Source: Enterococcus pseudoavium NBRC 100491
Lineage (GTDB): Bacteria > Bacillota > Bacilli > Lactobacillales > Enterococcaceae
Length of the DNA stretch: 64,000 nt
Direction of reading: 5' to 3'
NCBI RefSeq assembly: GCF_001544295.1
Contig: NZ_BCQF01000005.1
Location: 57,533 to 121,532, forward strand
Made by a program: the position numbers and the translations under genes. The notes under the pieces are model-generated. The model saw nothing but the letters and a program-made list of their open reading frames with translations. It was not told the origin of the DNA and did no database searches. Of this stretch, positions 35,676 to 44,475 are shown one piece after another (the stretch's first letter is position 1; each line of letters begins with the position of its first letter).

Positions 35676-37049
35676 ATGGCTGTTCAACTTAAAACCAATC
35701 AAACACTTACCTTAAAAATAAAAAGACTTGGGATCAACGGTGAAGGCATTGCCTATTACAAAAGACTAATTATTTTCGTGACAGGAGCTTTGCCTAACGA
35801 AACGGTTGTTGCCCGCATCACTAAGGCAACTCCCCGCTTTGCTGAAGCCAGCTTAGTAAAAATTACGAAAAAAAGTCCTGATCGGATCACGCCGCCCTGT
35901 CCCGTTTATGAAGAATGCGGCGGTTGCCAATTGCAGCATCTCGTATACAACAAACAATTAGACTTCAAAAAAGATTTGCTCCGGCAGGCATTAGAAAAAT
36001 ACAAGCCAGAGGGCTACCAAACATTTGATTTACGAGATACGCTAGGCATGGATGAGCCTTGGCATTATCGTAACAAGGCTCAATTCCAACTACGTAAAAA
36101 TAAAAAAACGAAGCAAGTCGAAGCGGGACTGTATCAAGCAGACTCTCATCAATTAGTCCCTTTAAAAGATTGCTTGGTGCAAGAACCGACAACCCAAAAA
36201 GTTATCAACGTTGTCACAAAATTATTAACCAAATACGACCTGCCGATTTATGACGAACGAACCAATTCAGGTATTTTGCGCACGTTGATGGTCCGGATTG
36301 GTATTGAAACGGGAGAAGTCCAATTGGTTTTAATTACGAAAACCAAGAAGCTCCCACAAGCAAATGCTCTGATCCGGGAAATCAATCAACGCTTACCTGA
36401 AGTCGTCTCCATCATGCAAAATATTCAAGACAAGAAAACTTCTGTAATTATGGGGGACGAAACGATTCATCTATGGGGGCAGGAAGTTATTAACGAAAAA
36501 ATCAATGAGGTCTCATTTGAACTTTCACCACGAGCGTTCTTCCAACTAAATCCGCAACAAACCAAAGTCCTTTATCAGGAAGCACTAAAAGCATTAGATC
36601 TATCGACGCCTAAAACCGTCGTGGATGCTTACTGCGGAGTCGGAACGATTGGTCTTTCCTTGGCCAAACAAGCCAAAGAAGTCCGAGGGATGGATATTAT
36701 TCCTCAAGCAATCGATGATGCTAAGAAGAATGCTGCCGCCCTTAATTTAAGCAATACTCATTACGAAGTTGGTACTGCCGAGGAGCTCTTACCAAAATGG
36801 TTAAAAGCTGGTTTTTCTCCAGACGCCATCATTGTTGATCCACCACGAACCGGTTTAGACACTAAATTATTACAAGCCATTCAAACGACACCGAGTCCGC
36901 AGATGGTTTACATCTCTTGTAATGTTTCAACTTTGGCACGGGACTTAGTCAGCCTTGCAAAAATCTATCGGATCGACTATCTACAATCCGTCGATATGTT
37001 CCCGCAGACTGCACGTTGTGAAGTTGTAGTAAAACTCAGCAAAAAATAA
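35676..37049 (+). CDS. rlmD: 23S rRNA (uracil-5-)-methyltransferase RlmD-type (TrmA/RumA family)
   Basis: A 457-residue rRNA m5U methyltransferase. It has an N-terminal TRAM domain, the iron-sulfur cysteines CPVYEECGGCQLQ, SAM motif VDAYCGVGTIGLSL, VDPPRTGLD and the catalytic cysteine in YISCNVSTLARDL. In Firmicutes such enzymes may act at U747, U1939 or both (RlmCD), so the target is not fixed. AGAAAGAGGC precedes the ATG. Confidence 0.92.
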   Translation: MAVQLKTNQTLTLKIKRLGINGEGIAYYKRLIIFVTGALPNETVVARITKATPRFAEASLVKITKKSPDRITPPCPVYEECGGCQLQHLVYNKQLDFKKDLLRQALEKYKPEGYQTFDLRDTLGMDEPWHYRNKAQFQLRKNKKTKQVEAGLYQADSHQLVPLKDCLVQEPTTQKVINVVTKLLTKYDLPIYDERTNSGILRTLMVRIGIETGEVQLVLITKTKKLPQANALIREINQRLPEVVSIMQNIQDKKTSVIMGDETIHLWGQEVINEKINEVSFELSPRAFFQLNPQQTKVLYQEALKALDLSTPKTVVDAYCGVGTIGLSLAKQAKEVRGMDIIPQAIDDAKKNAAALNLSNTHYEVGTAEELLPKWLKAGFSPDAIIVDPPRTGLDTKLLQAIQTTPSPQMVYISCNVSTLARDLVSLAKIYRIDYLQSVDMFPQTARCEVVVKLSKK

Positions 37050-37095
37050 AATCAGGGTGCTATCTCGCCAAATGAGATAGTACCCTGATTTTTAA
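37049..37095. terminator. Bidirectional terminator between rlmD and the LCP gene
   Basis: Arms AATCAGGGTGCTATCTC and GAGATAGTACCCTGATT around a seven-base loop, one mismatch, flanked by A and T runs. Confidence 0.92.
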
Positions 37096-38306
37096 TACCC
37101 TAAAGCCGGTTGACCATAAACATCTTCCTGTTCGACAGCATTCGGATCGGTCGCACCACCATATCCTTGAGTCGAATCTTGGTATTGATCTGTTTCATCA
37201 GATTGCCCATAACCATTGTCTACGCTAGAAGAATCACCGTAAAGTCCGCTATCGTCGTAATTATTCGGATTATCATAGCCAGGAGCAAATTGGCTAGTAT
37301 CTTCACTAGCTTTACCGTCAAAATCATCATAAAACAGAATATCCGCATCTTCTTCCTTCAAGTTAGGCAATGTTTTTGCTGTTGGAATACTCAATTGTTT
37401 TTTCAATGTATTTTGGATATCCAATAATTCTCGCGTTCCTAAAATCTGATAATAAATTTCATCAATCATTTGGCTTTTGCCAACTAATTGTTTTTGCTTG
37501 ATCGTGTCAAAGGCTGGTAAATAATTGGTTCCGATATCCATCATATCCTCCCAGCTCAAATCGGTCGTCATATTTTTTTCGACCGCCTTCAAAATCTTCT
37601 TATAATTTCCAACGCCATTAATGGACATCGCTTTACGTAAAATCTTCGTTACGACTTCTCGTTGACGTTTTTGCCGGCCAACGTCACCTTTAGGATCTTC
37701 ATAGCGCATTCGAGCATAGGCTAAGCCCTTTTCACCATTCAAAGTTTGTTTGCCTTTTTTTACATGGACACCGTCTAATGTGAAGTCGATCTTATTATCA
37801 ACTTCAATCCCACCAACGGCATCGATCAAATCTTTCAAGCCTCGCATGTTAATGGAAACATAATGATCCAAGGGAATATCCAATAGAGTTTCAATCGTAT
37901 CCATCGACATCTCTACACCCCCAAAGGCATAGGCATGATTCAATTTATCATTTGTCCCGTAACCCACGATTTTGGCCAAAATGTCACGGTCAAGACTGAC
38001 GATCGTTGATTTTTTTTGTTTTGGATTGATCGTGACCACCATCATACTATCCGAACGCCCTTGATCCGAACGCCCTAAGTCCCCAGTGTCCACCCCAGCT
38101 AGCAAAATAGAGAATGGCTCTGCGTTGTCAATATTCGGTTGATTCCCGTCTGCTCTTTTTAAACTGGTTCGTTTAACGGTTTGACGGATATTGTCGACCA
38201 TCTTACTCGCATCATTTGTCACTTGAACTGCATAGTATGTGATTCCACCTACAAATAAATTGATTACGATTAACAATCCAATAACGAATTTTTTCCAACG
38301 ACTCAT
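37092..38306 (-). CDS. LytR-CpsA-Psr (LCP) family cell-wall polymer ligase
   Basis: A 404-residue type II membrane protein. After one N-terminal membrane segment (FVIGLLIVINLFVGGITYYA) comes the LCP domain: LLAGVDTGDLGRSDQGRSDS, the catalytic arginine region SLDRDILAKI, and YARMRYEDPKGDVGRQKRQR. LCP proteins transfer teichoic acids or polysaccharides from undecaprenyl phosphate to peptidoglycan. The last 80 residues form an acidic Gly/Asn/Asp/Tyr/Gln-rich tail, presumably disordered and outside the cell. It may attach the polymer of the 49-63 kb locus. Confidence 0.92.
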   Translation of the reverse strand: MSRWKKFVIGLLIVINLFVGGITYYAVQVTNDASKMVDNIRQTVKRTSLKRADGNQPNIDNAEPFSILLAGVDTGDLGRSDQGRSDSMMVVTINPKQKKSTIVSLDRDILAKIVGYGTNDKLNHAYAFGGVEMSMDTIETLLDIPLDHYVSINMRGLKDLIDAVGGIEVDNKIDFTLDGVHVKKGKQTLNGEKGLAYARMRYEDPKGDVGRQKRQREVVTKILRKAMSINGVGNYKKILKAVEKNMTTDLSWEDMMDIGTNYLPAFDTIKQKQLVGKSQMIDEIYYQILGTRELLDIQNTLKKQLSIPTAKTLPNLKEEDADILFYDDFDGKASEDTSQFAPGYDNPNNYDDSGLYGDSSSVDNGYGQSDETDQYQDSTQGYGGATDPNAVEQEDVYGQPALGY

Positions 38307-38416
38307 AGCACACCTCTATCAACGATTTTTTCGTTTTATTTTCTCATAGATCAGCTTTCGGTTCAACTATCGCCAAAAACAAATTATTTTATATAATATA
38401 AACTTAACAAAAAACG

Positions 38417-38456
38417 ATGTTACGGCTGACTCTAATATTGAGTTATACCATAACAT
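38417..38456. repeat. Imperfect 40-base palindrome between sodA and the LCP gene
   Basis: ATGTTA..GG..ACTC-TAATATT-GAGT..CC..TAACAT. The stem is interrupted and lacks a T-run, so it is not an obvious terminator. It lies about 110 bases upstream of the LCP start and may be an operator. Confidence 0.4.
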
Positions 38457-38491
38457 TATGAAGATTTTTAGATTCATGTAAAAAAAAACAC

Positions 38492-38522
38492 AAAAAAAGG
38501 AGAAACTAAAAACAGTTTCTCC
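38492..38522 (-). terminator. Terminator of sodA
   Basis: Minus strand GGAGAAACT and AGTTTCTCC arms around a six-base loop, then TTTTTTT. Confidence 0.9.
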
Positions 38523-38535
38523 GTGAAAATTTACT

Positions 38536-39144
38536 CTATTTTGCAGCTGCTAAATTTTTGTTTGCTTGCTCCCAGTTGACAACATCCCAGAAAGCAGCAA
38601 TGTAGTCCGGACGAACATTTTTATATTTCAGATAATAAGCATGTTCCCAAACATCTAAGCCAATGATTGGTGTTTTCCCGTCAGTCAATGGATTGTCTTG
38701 ATTAGCAGTTGACGTAATTTCCAACTTGCCATTGTTCCAAACTAACCAAGCCCAACCAGAACCAAAACGTCCTGTCGCAGCAAGTTTGAATTCTTCTTTC
38801 ATTTTTTCAAAGCCGCCGAAAGCTTCGTCAATGGCGTCTTTGATCGCACCAGTTGGCGCACCACCCGCGTTTGGTGCCATGATCTTCCAGAAAAAGCTAT
38901 GGTTCGCATGACCACCGCCATTGTTACGAACAGCCGTCTGAATATCTTCAGGCAACTCATTTAAGTTTGCAACTAAATCCTCAACAGATTGCTCCGCTAG
39001 TTCAGGATATTTTTCAATTGCTACATTCAAATTAGTAACATAAGTATTGTGGTGTTTATCATGATGCAAGTGCATCGTTTCAACATCAATGTAAGGCTCC
39101 AACGCATCGTAATCATAAGGTAGATCTGGTAAAGTATAAGCCAT
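38536..39144 (-). CDS. sodA: Superoxide dismutase (Mn/Fe)
   Basis: A 202-residue SodA. Metal ligands are in [12 protein letters not shown] (His27), the internal NHSFFW histidine and the C-terminal [11 protein letters not shown]. The [11 protein letters not shown] and GSGWAWLV sequences fit the Mn/cambialistic class of Lactobacillales. It is a cytosolic oxidative-stress enzyme with its own terminator; AAGGAGGAATTGAAC precedes the ATG. Confidence 0.96.
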   Translation of the reverse strand: MAYTLPDLPYDYDALEPYIDVETMHLHHDKHHNTYVTNLNVAIEKYPELAEQSVEDLVANLNELPEDIQTAVRNNGGGHANHSFFWKIMAPNAGGAPTGAIKDAIDEAFGGFEKMKEEFKLAATGRFGSGWAWLVWNNGKLEITSTANQDNPLTDGKTPIIGLDVWEHAYYLKYKNVRPDYIAAFWDVVNWEQANKNLAAAK

Positions 39145-39216
39145 TGTTCAATTCCTCCTTAAAATATCTTACAATGCAACTGTATCAAACAACGCAACGT
39201 TCTACAAAAGATATGC

Positions 39217-39684
39217 CTAGTGCAACGAAGAATCCGGTTTCTCTTCTTCAATAATTGTGACTTTTTTGAAGATAAAGACCTTGCTAAAAACATAGTTTGC
39301 GATTACGACAACGACTTGCGTAATAAGTTTAGCAACTAAATTTCCTGTATGAAGTAAATCAATAAAGATGAACATCGTTGCCATATCCATGCCAAACGAG
39401 ACAACACGCGCAAAGATAAATTTACTAAATTCCCAGACTAAGGCACCAAAGTTTGCCGTTTTTGAATGGAACACCCACAGCTTATTTGTTACAAAAGCAA
39501 AAAGCACCGAAAATACCCAAGAAATCGTATTTGAGATGGGCCAACTCAATTGTAGGACTTGATAGGATATCGTAAATGTCACAATATTTACGATAGTGGT
39601 TAGCCCTCCGAAAAATAGATAAATAAAGACTTCCCACAGTCTTTTTTCTATTAGATAGTTTTTAAATGTATGATAGATTTTCAT
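39217..39684 (-). CDS. GtrA-family membrane protein
   Basis: A 155-residue protein with four hydrophobic segments in the GtrA pattern: FIYLFFGGLTTIVNIVTF, ISWVFSVLFAFVTNKLWVF, and the C-terminal QVVVVIANYVFSKVFIFKK. GtrA-like proteins are thought to flip polyprenyl-phosphate sugars. A GtrB-like transferase lies at 41711-42643 and another at 49956-50924, so it probably belongs to a scattered lipid-linked glycosylation system. Confidence 0.88.
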   Translation of the reverse strand: MKIYHTFKNYLIEKRLWEVFIYLFFGGLTTIVNIVTFTISYQVLQLSWPISNTISWVFSVLFAFVTNKLWVFHSKTANFGALVWEFSKFIFARVVSFGMDMATMFIFIDLLHTGNLVAKLITQVVVVIANYVFSKVFIFKKVTIIEEEKPDSSLH

Positions 39685-39786
39685 ATTCGCTCACTTTCCG
39701 ATTCTTTTCTTTCTAATTTAAGATAGACAAGCAAAGAAAAATAGTCAATTATTTCTTGAAATCTTTTTACATTTTTACGGATCGCC

Positions 39787-39815
39787 TTGTTATTTCAAGA
39801 TTACTTCGCTACAAT
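39787..39815 (+). promoter_or_regulatory. Promoter of the DUF1189 gene
   Basis: TTGTTA (39787-39792), 17-base spacer, TACAAT (39810-39815), 31 bases before the ATG. Confidence 0.65.
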
Positions 39816-39846
39816 GGCACTTGTATAAAAAGATTGGAGCGATCAC

Positions 39847-40662
39847 ATGACTTTTCGTCAGTTAATCAAAGGATCTCTTTTTCGCTTTGGAGATCTGAAA
39901 AATGCTAGAAACACCCCCTTTTGGAAATCGATTGTCTATTTATTAGGCTTGAGCCTATTTTTAGCAATTCCAAGTGTTTATCAGGCATTGCAAGTAATGG
40001 ACCAACTTAAAACGGATAGCCTCAAAATCGTCGAAAAAATTCCTGATTTTAAAATTGAAGATGGTGAAATTAAAACAGCTCAACCGGAAAAGGGCTTTAT
40101 TTATCAAACAAATTCAATTATCTTAACCTTCGATCCAGAAGGCAAACGGACACAACAAGACGTTGAAAAAGATTTGGTCGGAAATTACTTTAGTGTCGGA
40201 CTTTTAAAAAATCAAGCAATCCTAGTCTTACCTGACTATGGCGGAGTCAGCTCGACACTGTTTGGCGACAACACGCTAAAATTTTCTTACAAACAAGAAC
40301 CACTGAAAAACATGACTGGCGATAAATTGAGAGCTGGTCTAGCAGATTTGAAAATGCCGATTTGGACCCCGCTAGTGATGTTGCTGGCTGGCTTGTATCC
40401 GTCCTTCATCAACTTATTTGTCACCTTAATCTTTGCGGGACTAGCTGGTATGATCGTCGCGAAATTCAGATTGCGGCGCATCACATTCTTTGAGTCATTT
40501 AAGACGATCATTTTTTGTGCGACAATTCCCACACTATTATCAACGATTATCTTATTGTTCCTACCCAATTTTGACTCAAGTGTTTTGATTACTTTTATTA
40601 GTCTCTTTATCTTTTTCCGAATAATCAATTTTTTACCTAAAATTGATTTACCAAACCGTTAA
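39847..40662 (+). CDS. DUF1189 family membrane protein
   Basis: A 271-residue protein with one N-terminal hydrophobic segment (VYLLGLSLFLAIPSVYQAL), an extracytoplasmic domain of about 130 residues and three or four C-terminal segments. This matches the DUF1189 architecture of Bacilli. Function is unknown; some relatives (e.g. YxeI-neighbour or MalA-like proteins) are only loosely described. It has its own promoter and terminator. Confidence 0.75.
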   Translation: MTFRQLIKGSLFRFGDLKNARNTPFWKSIVYLLGLSLFLAIPSVYQALQVMDQLKTDSLKIVEKIPDFKIEDGEIKTAQPEKGFIYQTNSIILTFDPEGKRTQQDVEKDLVGNYFSVGLLKNQAILVLPDYGGVSSTLFGDNTLKFSYKQEPLKNMTGDKLRAGLADLKMPIWTPLVMLLAGLYPSFINLFVTLIFAGLAGMIVAKFRLRRITFFESFKTIIFCATIPTLLSTIILLFLPNFDSSVLITFISLFIFFRIINFLPKIDLPNR

Positions 40663-40692
40663 CTGCTTACGATTCTGTAAGCAGTTTTTTTT
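40661..40692 (+). terminator. Terminator of the DUF1189 gene
   Basis: AACTGCTTAC and GTAAGCAGTT arms, six-base loop, then TTTTTTT. Confidence 0.92.
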
Positions 40693-40750
40693 GACGAGCT
40701 TTGTTAAAATAGATTTGTGTTTCTATTTTAATTTGAAACGAGGAGATCTT

Positions 40751-41698
40751 ATGACAAAGCCCATTATTTTCTTGCAACGGCCTTTTCGCGCAGAATTTAT
40801 CGCTAAAATTCAAACGATGGCTCCTGCTTATCAAATCAGAACGACCCTAACGCCTGAAGAAGTACCCTTTGTCGAAATTTCTGTTGATTGGTCAAAAGAG
40901 TATGGCACCGCCCTTTTACAATCTAACCAATTAAAATGGGTCCAAGCAAGTACTGCTGGAGTGGATTATTTACCATTGGGTGCTTTTTCTGAGCGCAAAA
41001 TTTTATTATCCAACAGCAGCGGTCTCCACGCTCTTTCAATCAGTGAGCATATTATTGGCGTACTGCTAGGATATTATCGCGGCTTAAACGAATCCCTTAA
41101 AAACCAGACCCAAAAAAAATGGAATAAACACCTGATCCACTACGATCAATTAGCTGGAAAAAACTTGTTGGTGGTAGGAACTGGTCAGATTGGTCAGCAA
41201 CTTTCAAAATCGATTCAAGGTCTCGGAGTGAATGTTTATGGGATTAACACGACAGGACATCCCGTCACTGGCTTTATTGAAACCTATTCAATTAAAAATT
41301 TGGCCAAAATCGTTCCTGAAATGGATGTCATCGTAGGTATCTTGCCAGGCACACCAGATACCTACCATATTTTTAACAGTGATATTTTTGAAAAGATGAA
41401 AGATTCGGCCGTTTTTATTAATGTTGGTCGCGGTGATACCCTGCACACGAAAGAACTGATTTCTGCCCTTGAAAAAAAACAGTTAGCCTTTGCTGCATTG
41501 GATGTCTTTGAAGAAGAACCTTTAGGAAACGAAAGTCCGCTGTGGGAGATGGAAAATGTTGTGATCACCCCTCATATTTCAGGATTGACTGTAGATTTTC
41601 AAAATAAGTTTATGAAAATCTTTTTAACTAATTTAAAGAGCTATCTTACGAATAATGAATTAGCCATCAACCAAGTAGAATTGAACAGAGGATACTAA
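40751..41698 (+). CDS. D-2-hydroxyacid dehydrogenase family protein
   Basis: NAD-dependent dehydrogenase of 315 residues. It has the Rossmann loop VVGTGQIGQQL, the catalytic Arg region INVGRGDTLHTKELISAL, Glu in DVFEEEPLGNESPLWEMENV and His in ITPHISGLT. The overall pattern is like phosphoglycerate or hydroxypyruvate reductase relatives; the substrate is not inferable. The ATG at 40751 follows CGAGGAGAT; the upstream reading to 40643 spans the previous terminator and is rejected. Confidence 0.88.
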   Translation: MTKPIIFLQRPFRAEFIAKIQTMAPAYQIRTTLTPEEVPFVEISVDWSKEYGTALLQSNQLKWVQASTAGVDYLPLGAFSERKILLSNSSGLHALSISEHIIGVLLGYYRGLNESLKNQTQKKWNKHLIHYDQLAGKNLLVVGTGQIGQQLSKSIQGLGVNVYGINTTGHPVTGFIETYSIKNLAKIVPEMDVIVGILPGTPDTYHIFNSDIFEKMKDSAVFINVGRGDTLHTKELISALEKKQLAFAALDVFEEEPLGNESPLWEMENVVITPHISGLTVDFQNKFMKIFLTNLKSYLTNNELAINQVELNRGY

Positions 41699-41729
41699 AA
41701 AAGCTGGAGCCTATTGCTCCAACTTTTTT
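41697..41729. terminator. Bidirectional terminator between dehydrogenase and GT2 gene
   Basis: AAAAAAGCTGGAGC and GCTCCAACTTTTTTT arms around CTATT. The minus-strand stem includes the last codons of the GT2 gene. Confidence 0.88.
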
Positions 41730-42643
41730 TCTGTTTCCTTCACGATATAGACGGGGCGTTTCTTCGTCTCCATAAAAATCTTACCGATATATTTTCCGAT
41801 GATCCCAATACAGAGCAATTGAACACCGCCAATAAACAAAATGATCGTTACTAAAGACGGCCATCCGGCAGTGGGATCGCCAAACAACAAGGCACGAACA
41901 ATGATAAAAATCATCGCAATCCCTGAAGCGACACAAGAAAAAGCCCCTACAAATGACGCAATATTTAGTGGCGCATCAGAGAAATTAACAATGCCATCGA
42001 TTGAGTAATTCAATAATTGCCAAAATGACCAAGACGTTTTTCCTGCCACCCGTTCACGATTTTCAAAAGTAATATATTCCGTATCAAAACCGACCCAACT
42101 AAATAATCCTTTAGAAAAACGATTATGCTCTGTCAACTCAAGAATCGCATCGACCATCTGTCGAGTCATTAATCGATAATCACGTGCACCATCAACCATT
42201 TCCGTGTCACTGATTCGATTAATCAACTGATAAAATTTCTTAGCAAAAAAACTGCGAATCGGCGGCTCACCTTTTCGATTGGCCCGTCGAGTTCCGACAC
42301 AATCAATCCCCTTTGTCTCAATCATCTCAATCATTTGCGGCAATAACTCTGGCGGATCTTGTAGATCGACATCCATCACCGTTACTAAATCCCCTTTAGC
42401 CGCCCTTAAGCCGGCATACAATGCCGCCTCTTTACCGAAATTTCGCGAAAAAGAAATATAACGCACAAATGGATGTTTCTGAGCCAATGCTCTCAATACT
42501 TTAAGTGTACGATCACTTGAGCCATCATTGATAAAGATATATTCAAAACCATAGTTGAGTTTTTCTTTTACTTTTTCCATCTCCGTAAAAAAAAGAGGAA
42601 TCGCTTCCTCTTCGTTATAGCAAGGAACAATCACTGATAACAT
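41711..42643 (-). CDS. GtrB/DPM1-like polyprenyl-phosphate glycosyltransferase (GT2)
   Basis: A 310-residue GT2 enzyme: LSVIVPCYNEEEAIPLFF, FINDGSSDRTLKVL, DVDLQDPPELLPQMI (DxD-type), then two C-terminal membrane segments (VGAFSCVASGIAMIFIIV and VTIILFIGGVQLLCIGIIG). This is the GtrB/YkcC architecture that makes undecaprenyl-phosphate sugars. It is a clear paralogue of the 49956-50924 product. It is followed by a HesB-like and a ktrA gene upstream on the same strand. Confidence 0.9.
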   Translation of the reverse strand: MLSVIVPCYNEEEAIPLFFTEMEKVKEKLNYGFEYIFINDGSSDRTLKVLRALAQKHPFVRYISFSRNFGKEAALYAGLRAAKGDLVTVMDVDLQDPPELLPQMIEMIETKGIDCVGTRRANRKGEPPIRSFFAKKFYQLINRISDTEMVDGARDYRLMTRQMVDAILELTEHNRFSKGLFSWVGFDTEYITFENRERVAGKTSWSFWQLLNYSIDGIVNFSDAPLNIASFVGAFSCVASGIAMIFIIVRALLFGDPTAGWPSLVTIILFIGGVQLLCIGIIGKYIGKIFMETKKRPVYIVKETEKKLEQ

Positions 42644-42654
42644 TCAAATCACTC

Positions 42655-42948
42655 CTAAATCTGAGCAAAATCATACTTGGGCTCATCAAGTTTTGCATCA
42701 TAATCGACTGCCAAGTCGTAACCTTTAAAGAACCATTCATCAGCTTCTTCAATATAAAAAAGCTGATTATCAATAGTCGTTTTCACTAGCGGACTTTCTG
42801 GTGTATCAACAGAGATCCCGACTGAAAAACCATCGTGGACTTGGGTCTTTCCATAGACTTTCCCATAAAATTTAATTCCCTGACCATCCGCAGGTTCTAT
42901 TTCACGTTTAAACCAAGCTTGTGCTTGTGGTGTTATCGTTAATTTCAT
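42655..42948 (-). CDS. HesB/YneR-like protein without cluster cysteines
   Basis: A 97-residue protein of the HesB/IscA-like fold found in Lactobacillales: LTITPQAQAWFKREIEPADG, IKFYGKVYGKTQVHDGFSVG and PLVKTTIDNQLFYIEEADEW. It contains no cysteine at all, so it cannot ligate an Fe-S cluster the way IscA does. The function is unknown. Confidence 0.78.
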   Translation of the reverse strand: MKLTITPQAQAWFKREIEPADGQGIKFYGKVYGKTQVHDGFSVGISVDTPESPLVKTTIDNQLFYIEEADEWFFKGYDLAVDYDAKLDEPKYDFAQI

Positions 42949-42958
42949 TTCAATTCAC

Positions 42959-43624
42959 CTATCCATTCATTTTCTCATCTAAATAATCCACATCTTCATC
43001 GCGGCCGATCACCACTAAATGATCGTTTTTCTGCACGAGTTCTTCAGCTGAAGGAGTCACAATCGGATCTTGGTTTCCTCGACGAATCGCCACCACATTC
43101 AAACCAAAGCGCTGCCGAAAATCTAGCTCATCCAATGTTTTACCATAGAATTTTCGATTCGTGACATTGATTTCTGCTAATGAAAATTCGTCTGACAGTT
43201 CTAAATAGTCCAAAATATTTTTTGAAACTAGATTATGAGCAAGCCGTTGCCCCATATCCCGTTCAGGGTGAACCACGCGATCAGCACCGATTTTTTCTAA
43301 GACACGAGCATGATATTCATTTTGGGCTTTAGCCAAAATATTGGGCACACCCATCTCTTTCACCATCAAGGTCACCAAGATACTCGCTTGGATATCTTCC
43401 CCGATTGCTACGATCACATGATCAAAATTTCGGATGCCCAACGAGCGCAAGGTCATTTCATCTTGGGCATTCGCCACTACGGCATGGGTGGCGATATTCA
43501 TATATTCATTGACGCGGTCTTCATTACTATCGATTGCCAAAACTTCTTGCCCTGATTCGACTAATGTTCGACAAATACTGCCGCCAAATCTTCCTAAACC
43601 AATAATAACAAAACTTTGTTTCAT
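42959..43624 (-). CDS. ktrA: Potassium uptake regulatory protein KtrA/TrkA
   Basis: A 221-residue RCK protein: N-terminal RCK_N with the dinucleotide loop IIGLGRFGGSICRTLVESG and IDSNEDRVNEY, then a C-terminal RCK_C domain (FRQRFGLNVVAIRRGNQDPI). It gates a KtrB-type potassium channel and binds ATP/ADP or cyclic-di-AMP in relatives. No ktrB is in the window. Confidence 0.9.
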   Translation of the reverse strand: MKQSFVIIGLGRFGGSICRTLVESGQEVLAIDSNEDRVNEYMNIATHAVVANAQDEMTLRSLGIRNFDHVIVAIGEDIQASILVTLMVKEMGVPNILAKAQNEYHARVLEKIGADRVVHPERDMGQRLAHNLVSKNILDYLELSDEFSLAEINVTNRKFYGKTLDELDFRQRFGLNVVAIRRGNQDPIVTPSAEELVQKNDHLVVIGRDEDVDYLDEKMNG

Positions 43625-43727
43625 CTTAACTCCTTATCTACATACCATTTTTATTACTTCAACAAAAAAGCATGCACTTAAATTTATTTAGAAATTCTGA
43701 TTTTATCATTCTTAGTATAACAAAGAG

Positions 43728-43770
43728 CGGGTTAATAAAACAGAGAATGACTCTCTATTTTATCAACCCG
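43728..43770 (-). terminator. Long hairpin terminator overlapping the liaR 3' end
   Basis: Minus strand CGGGTTGATAAAATAGAGA pairs with TCTCTGTTTTATTAACCCG across GTCAT, with few mismatches. It includes the last liaR codons. Only a weak T-run follows (CTCTTTGTT). Confidence 0.8.
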
Positions 43771-44387
43771 TGTTTAAAGGCATAAATAGCCGCTTGTGTG
43801 CGGTCTTCCACTTCCAGTTTCGCTAAAATATTAGAAACATGCGTTTTGACCGTTTTTAATGTAATAAACAATTCATCAGCAATCTCTTGGTTACTCATGC
43901 CTTGCGCGATTAATAGTAAAATTTCTTGCTCACGATTGGTTAATTCTTCATGGAGCACGTGACGATGACGATTCGATAATTGTTCCATCATCTTAGTGGT
44001 AACCTCTGGCTCTAAAACACGTTCGCCATTGTACGTTTTACGAATGGCATTGGCAATTTCGTGCGCCGTTGAGGTTTTTAGCAAATAACCCGAAGCTCCG
44101 GCTTCAATTGCTGGATATACTTTTTCATCATCAATAAAACTAGTCACGATCAAGATCTTCGCTTCTGGCCAATCTTTTAAAATCTTTTTAGTCGATTCAA
44201 TCCCATCCATCACTTCCATCACTAAATCCATTAGTATGACATCTGGTCGTAGTTCCAGCGCCTTCTCATAGCCTTCTTCACCATTTTCCGCCTCACCGAC
44301 AACTTCAACATCAGATTGGATCGATAAATAAGAAGAAACGCCTAATCGAACCATCTCATGATCATCAACAAGTAACACACGTATCAT
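43755..44387 (-). CDS. liaR: LiaR response regulator
   Basis: NarL/FixJ-type response regulator of 210 residues. The receiver domain has the acidic pocket VDDHE and phospho-acceptor Asp54 in [11 protein letters not shown], and the C-terminal LuxR helix-turn-helix is [20 protein letters not shown]. LiaR controls the envelope-stress response to bacitracin and daptomycin-type damage in enterococci. It is the last gene of liaFSR, separated from liaS by 88 bases. Confidence 0.93.
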   Translation of the reverse strand: MIRVLLVDDHEMVRLGVSSYLSIQSDVEVVGEAENGEEGYEKALELRPDVILMDLVMEVMDGIESTKKILKDWPEAKILIVTSFIDDEKVYPAIEAGASGYLLKTSTAHEIANAIRKTYNGERVLEPEVTTKMMEQLSNRHRHVLHEELTNREQEILLLIAQGMSNQEIADELFITLKTVKTHVSNILAKLEVEDRTQAAIYAFKHGLIK

Positions 44388-44475
44388 CTTCTGCCTCCTA
44401 ATTTTTATTACTGATCTTTCTTTTCAAACAAATACTCCTTTTGATGTTAGCTAACCTTTGCCTTCTATCATCTAT

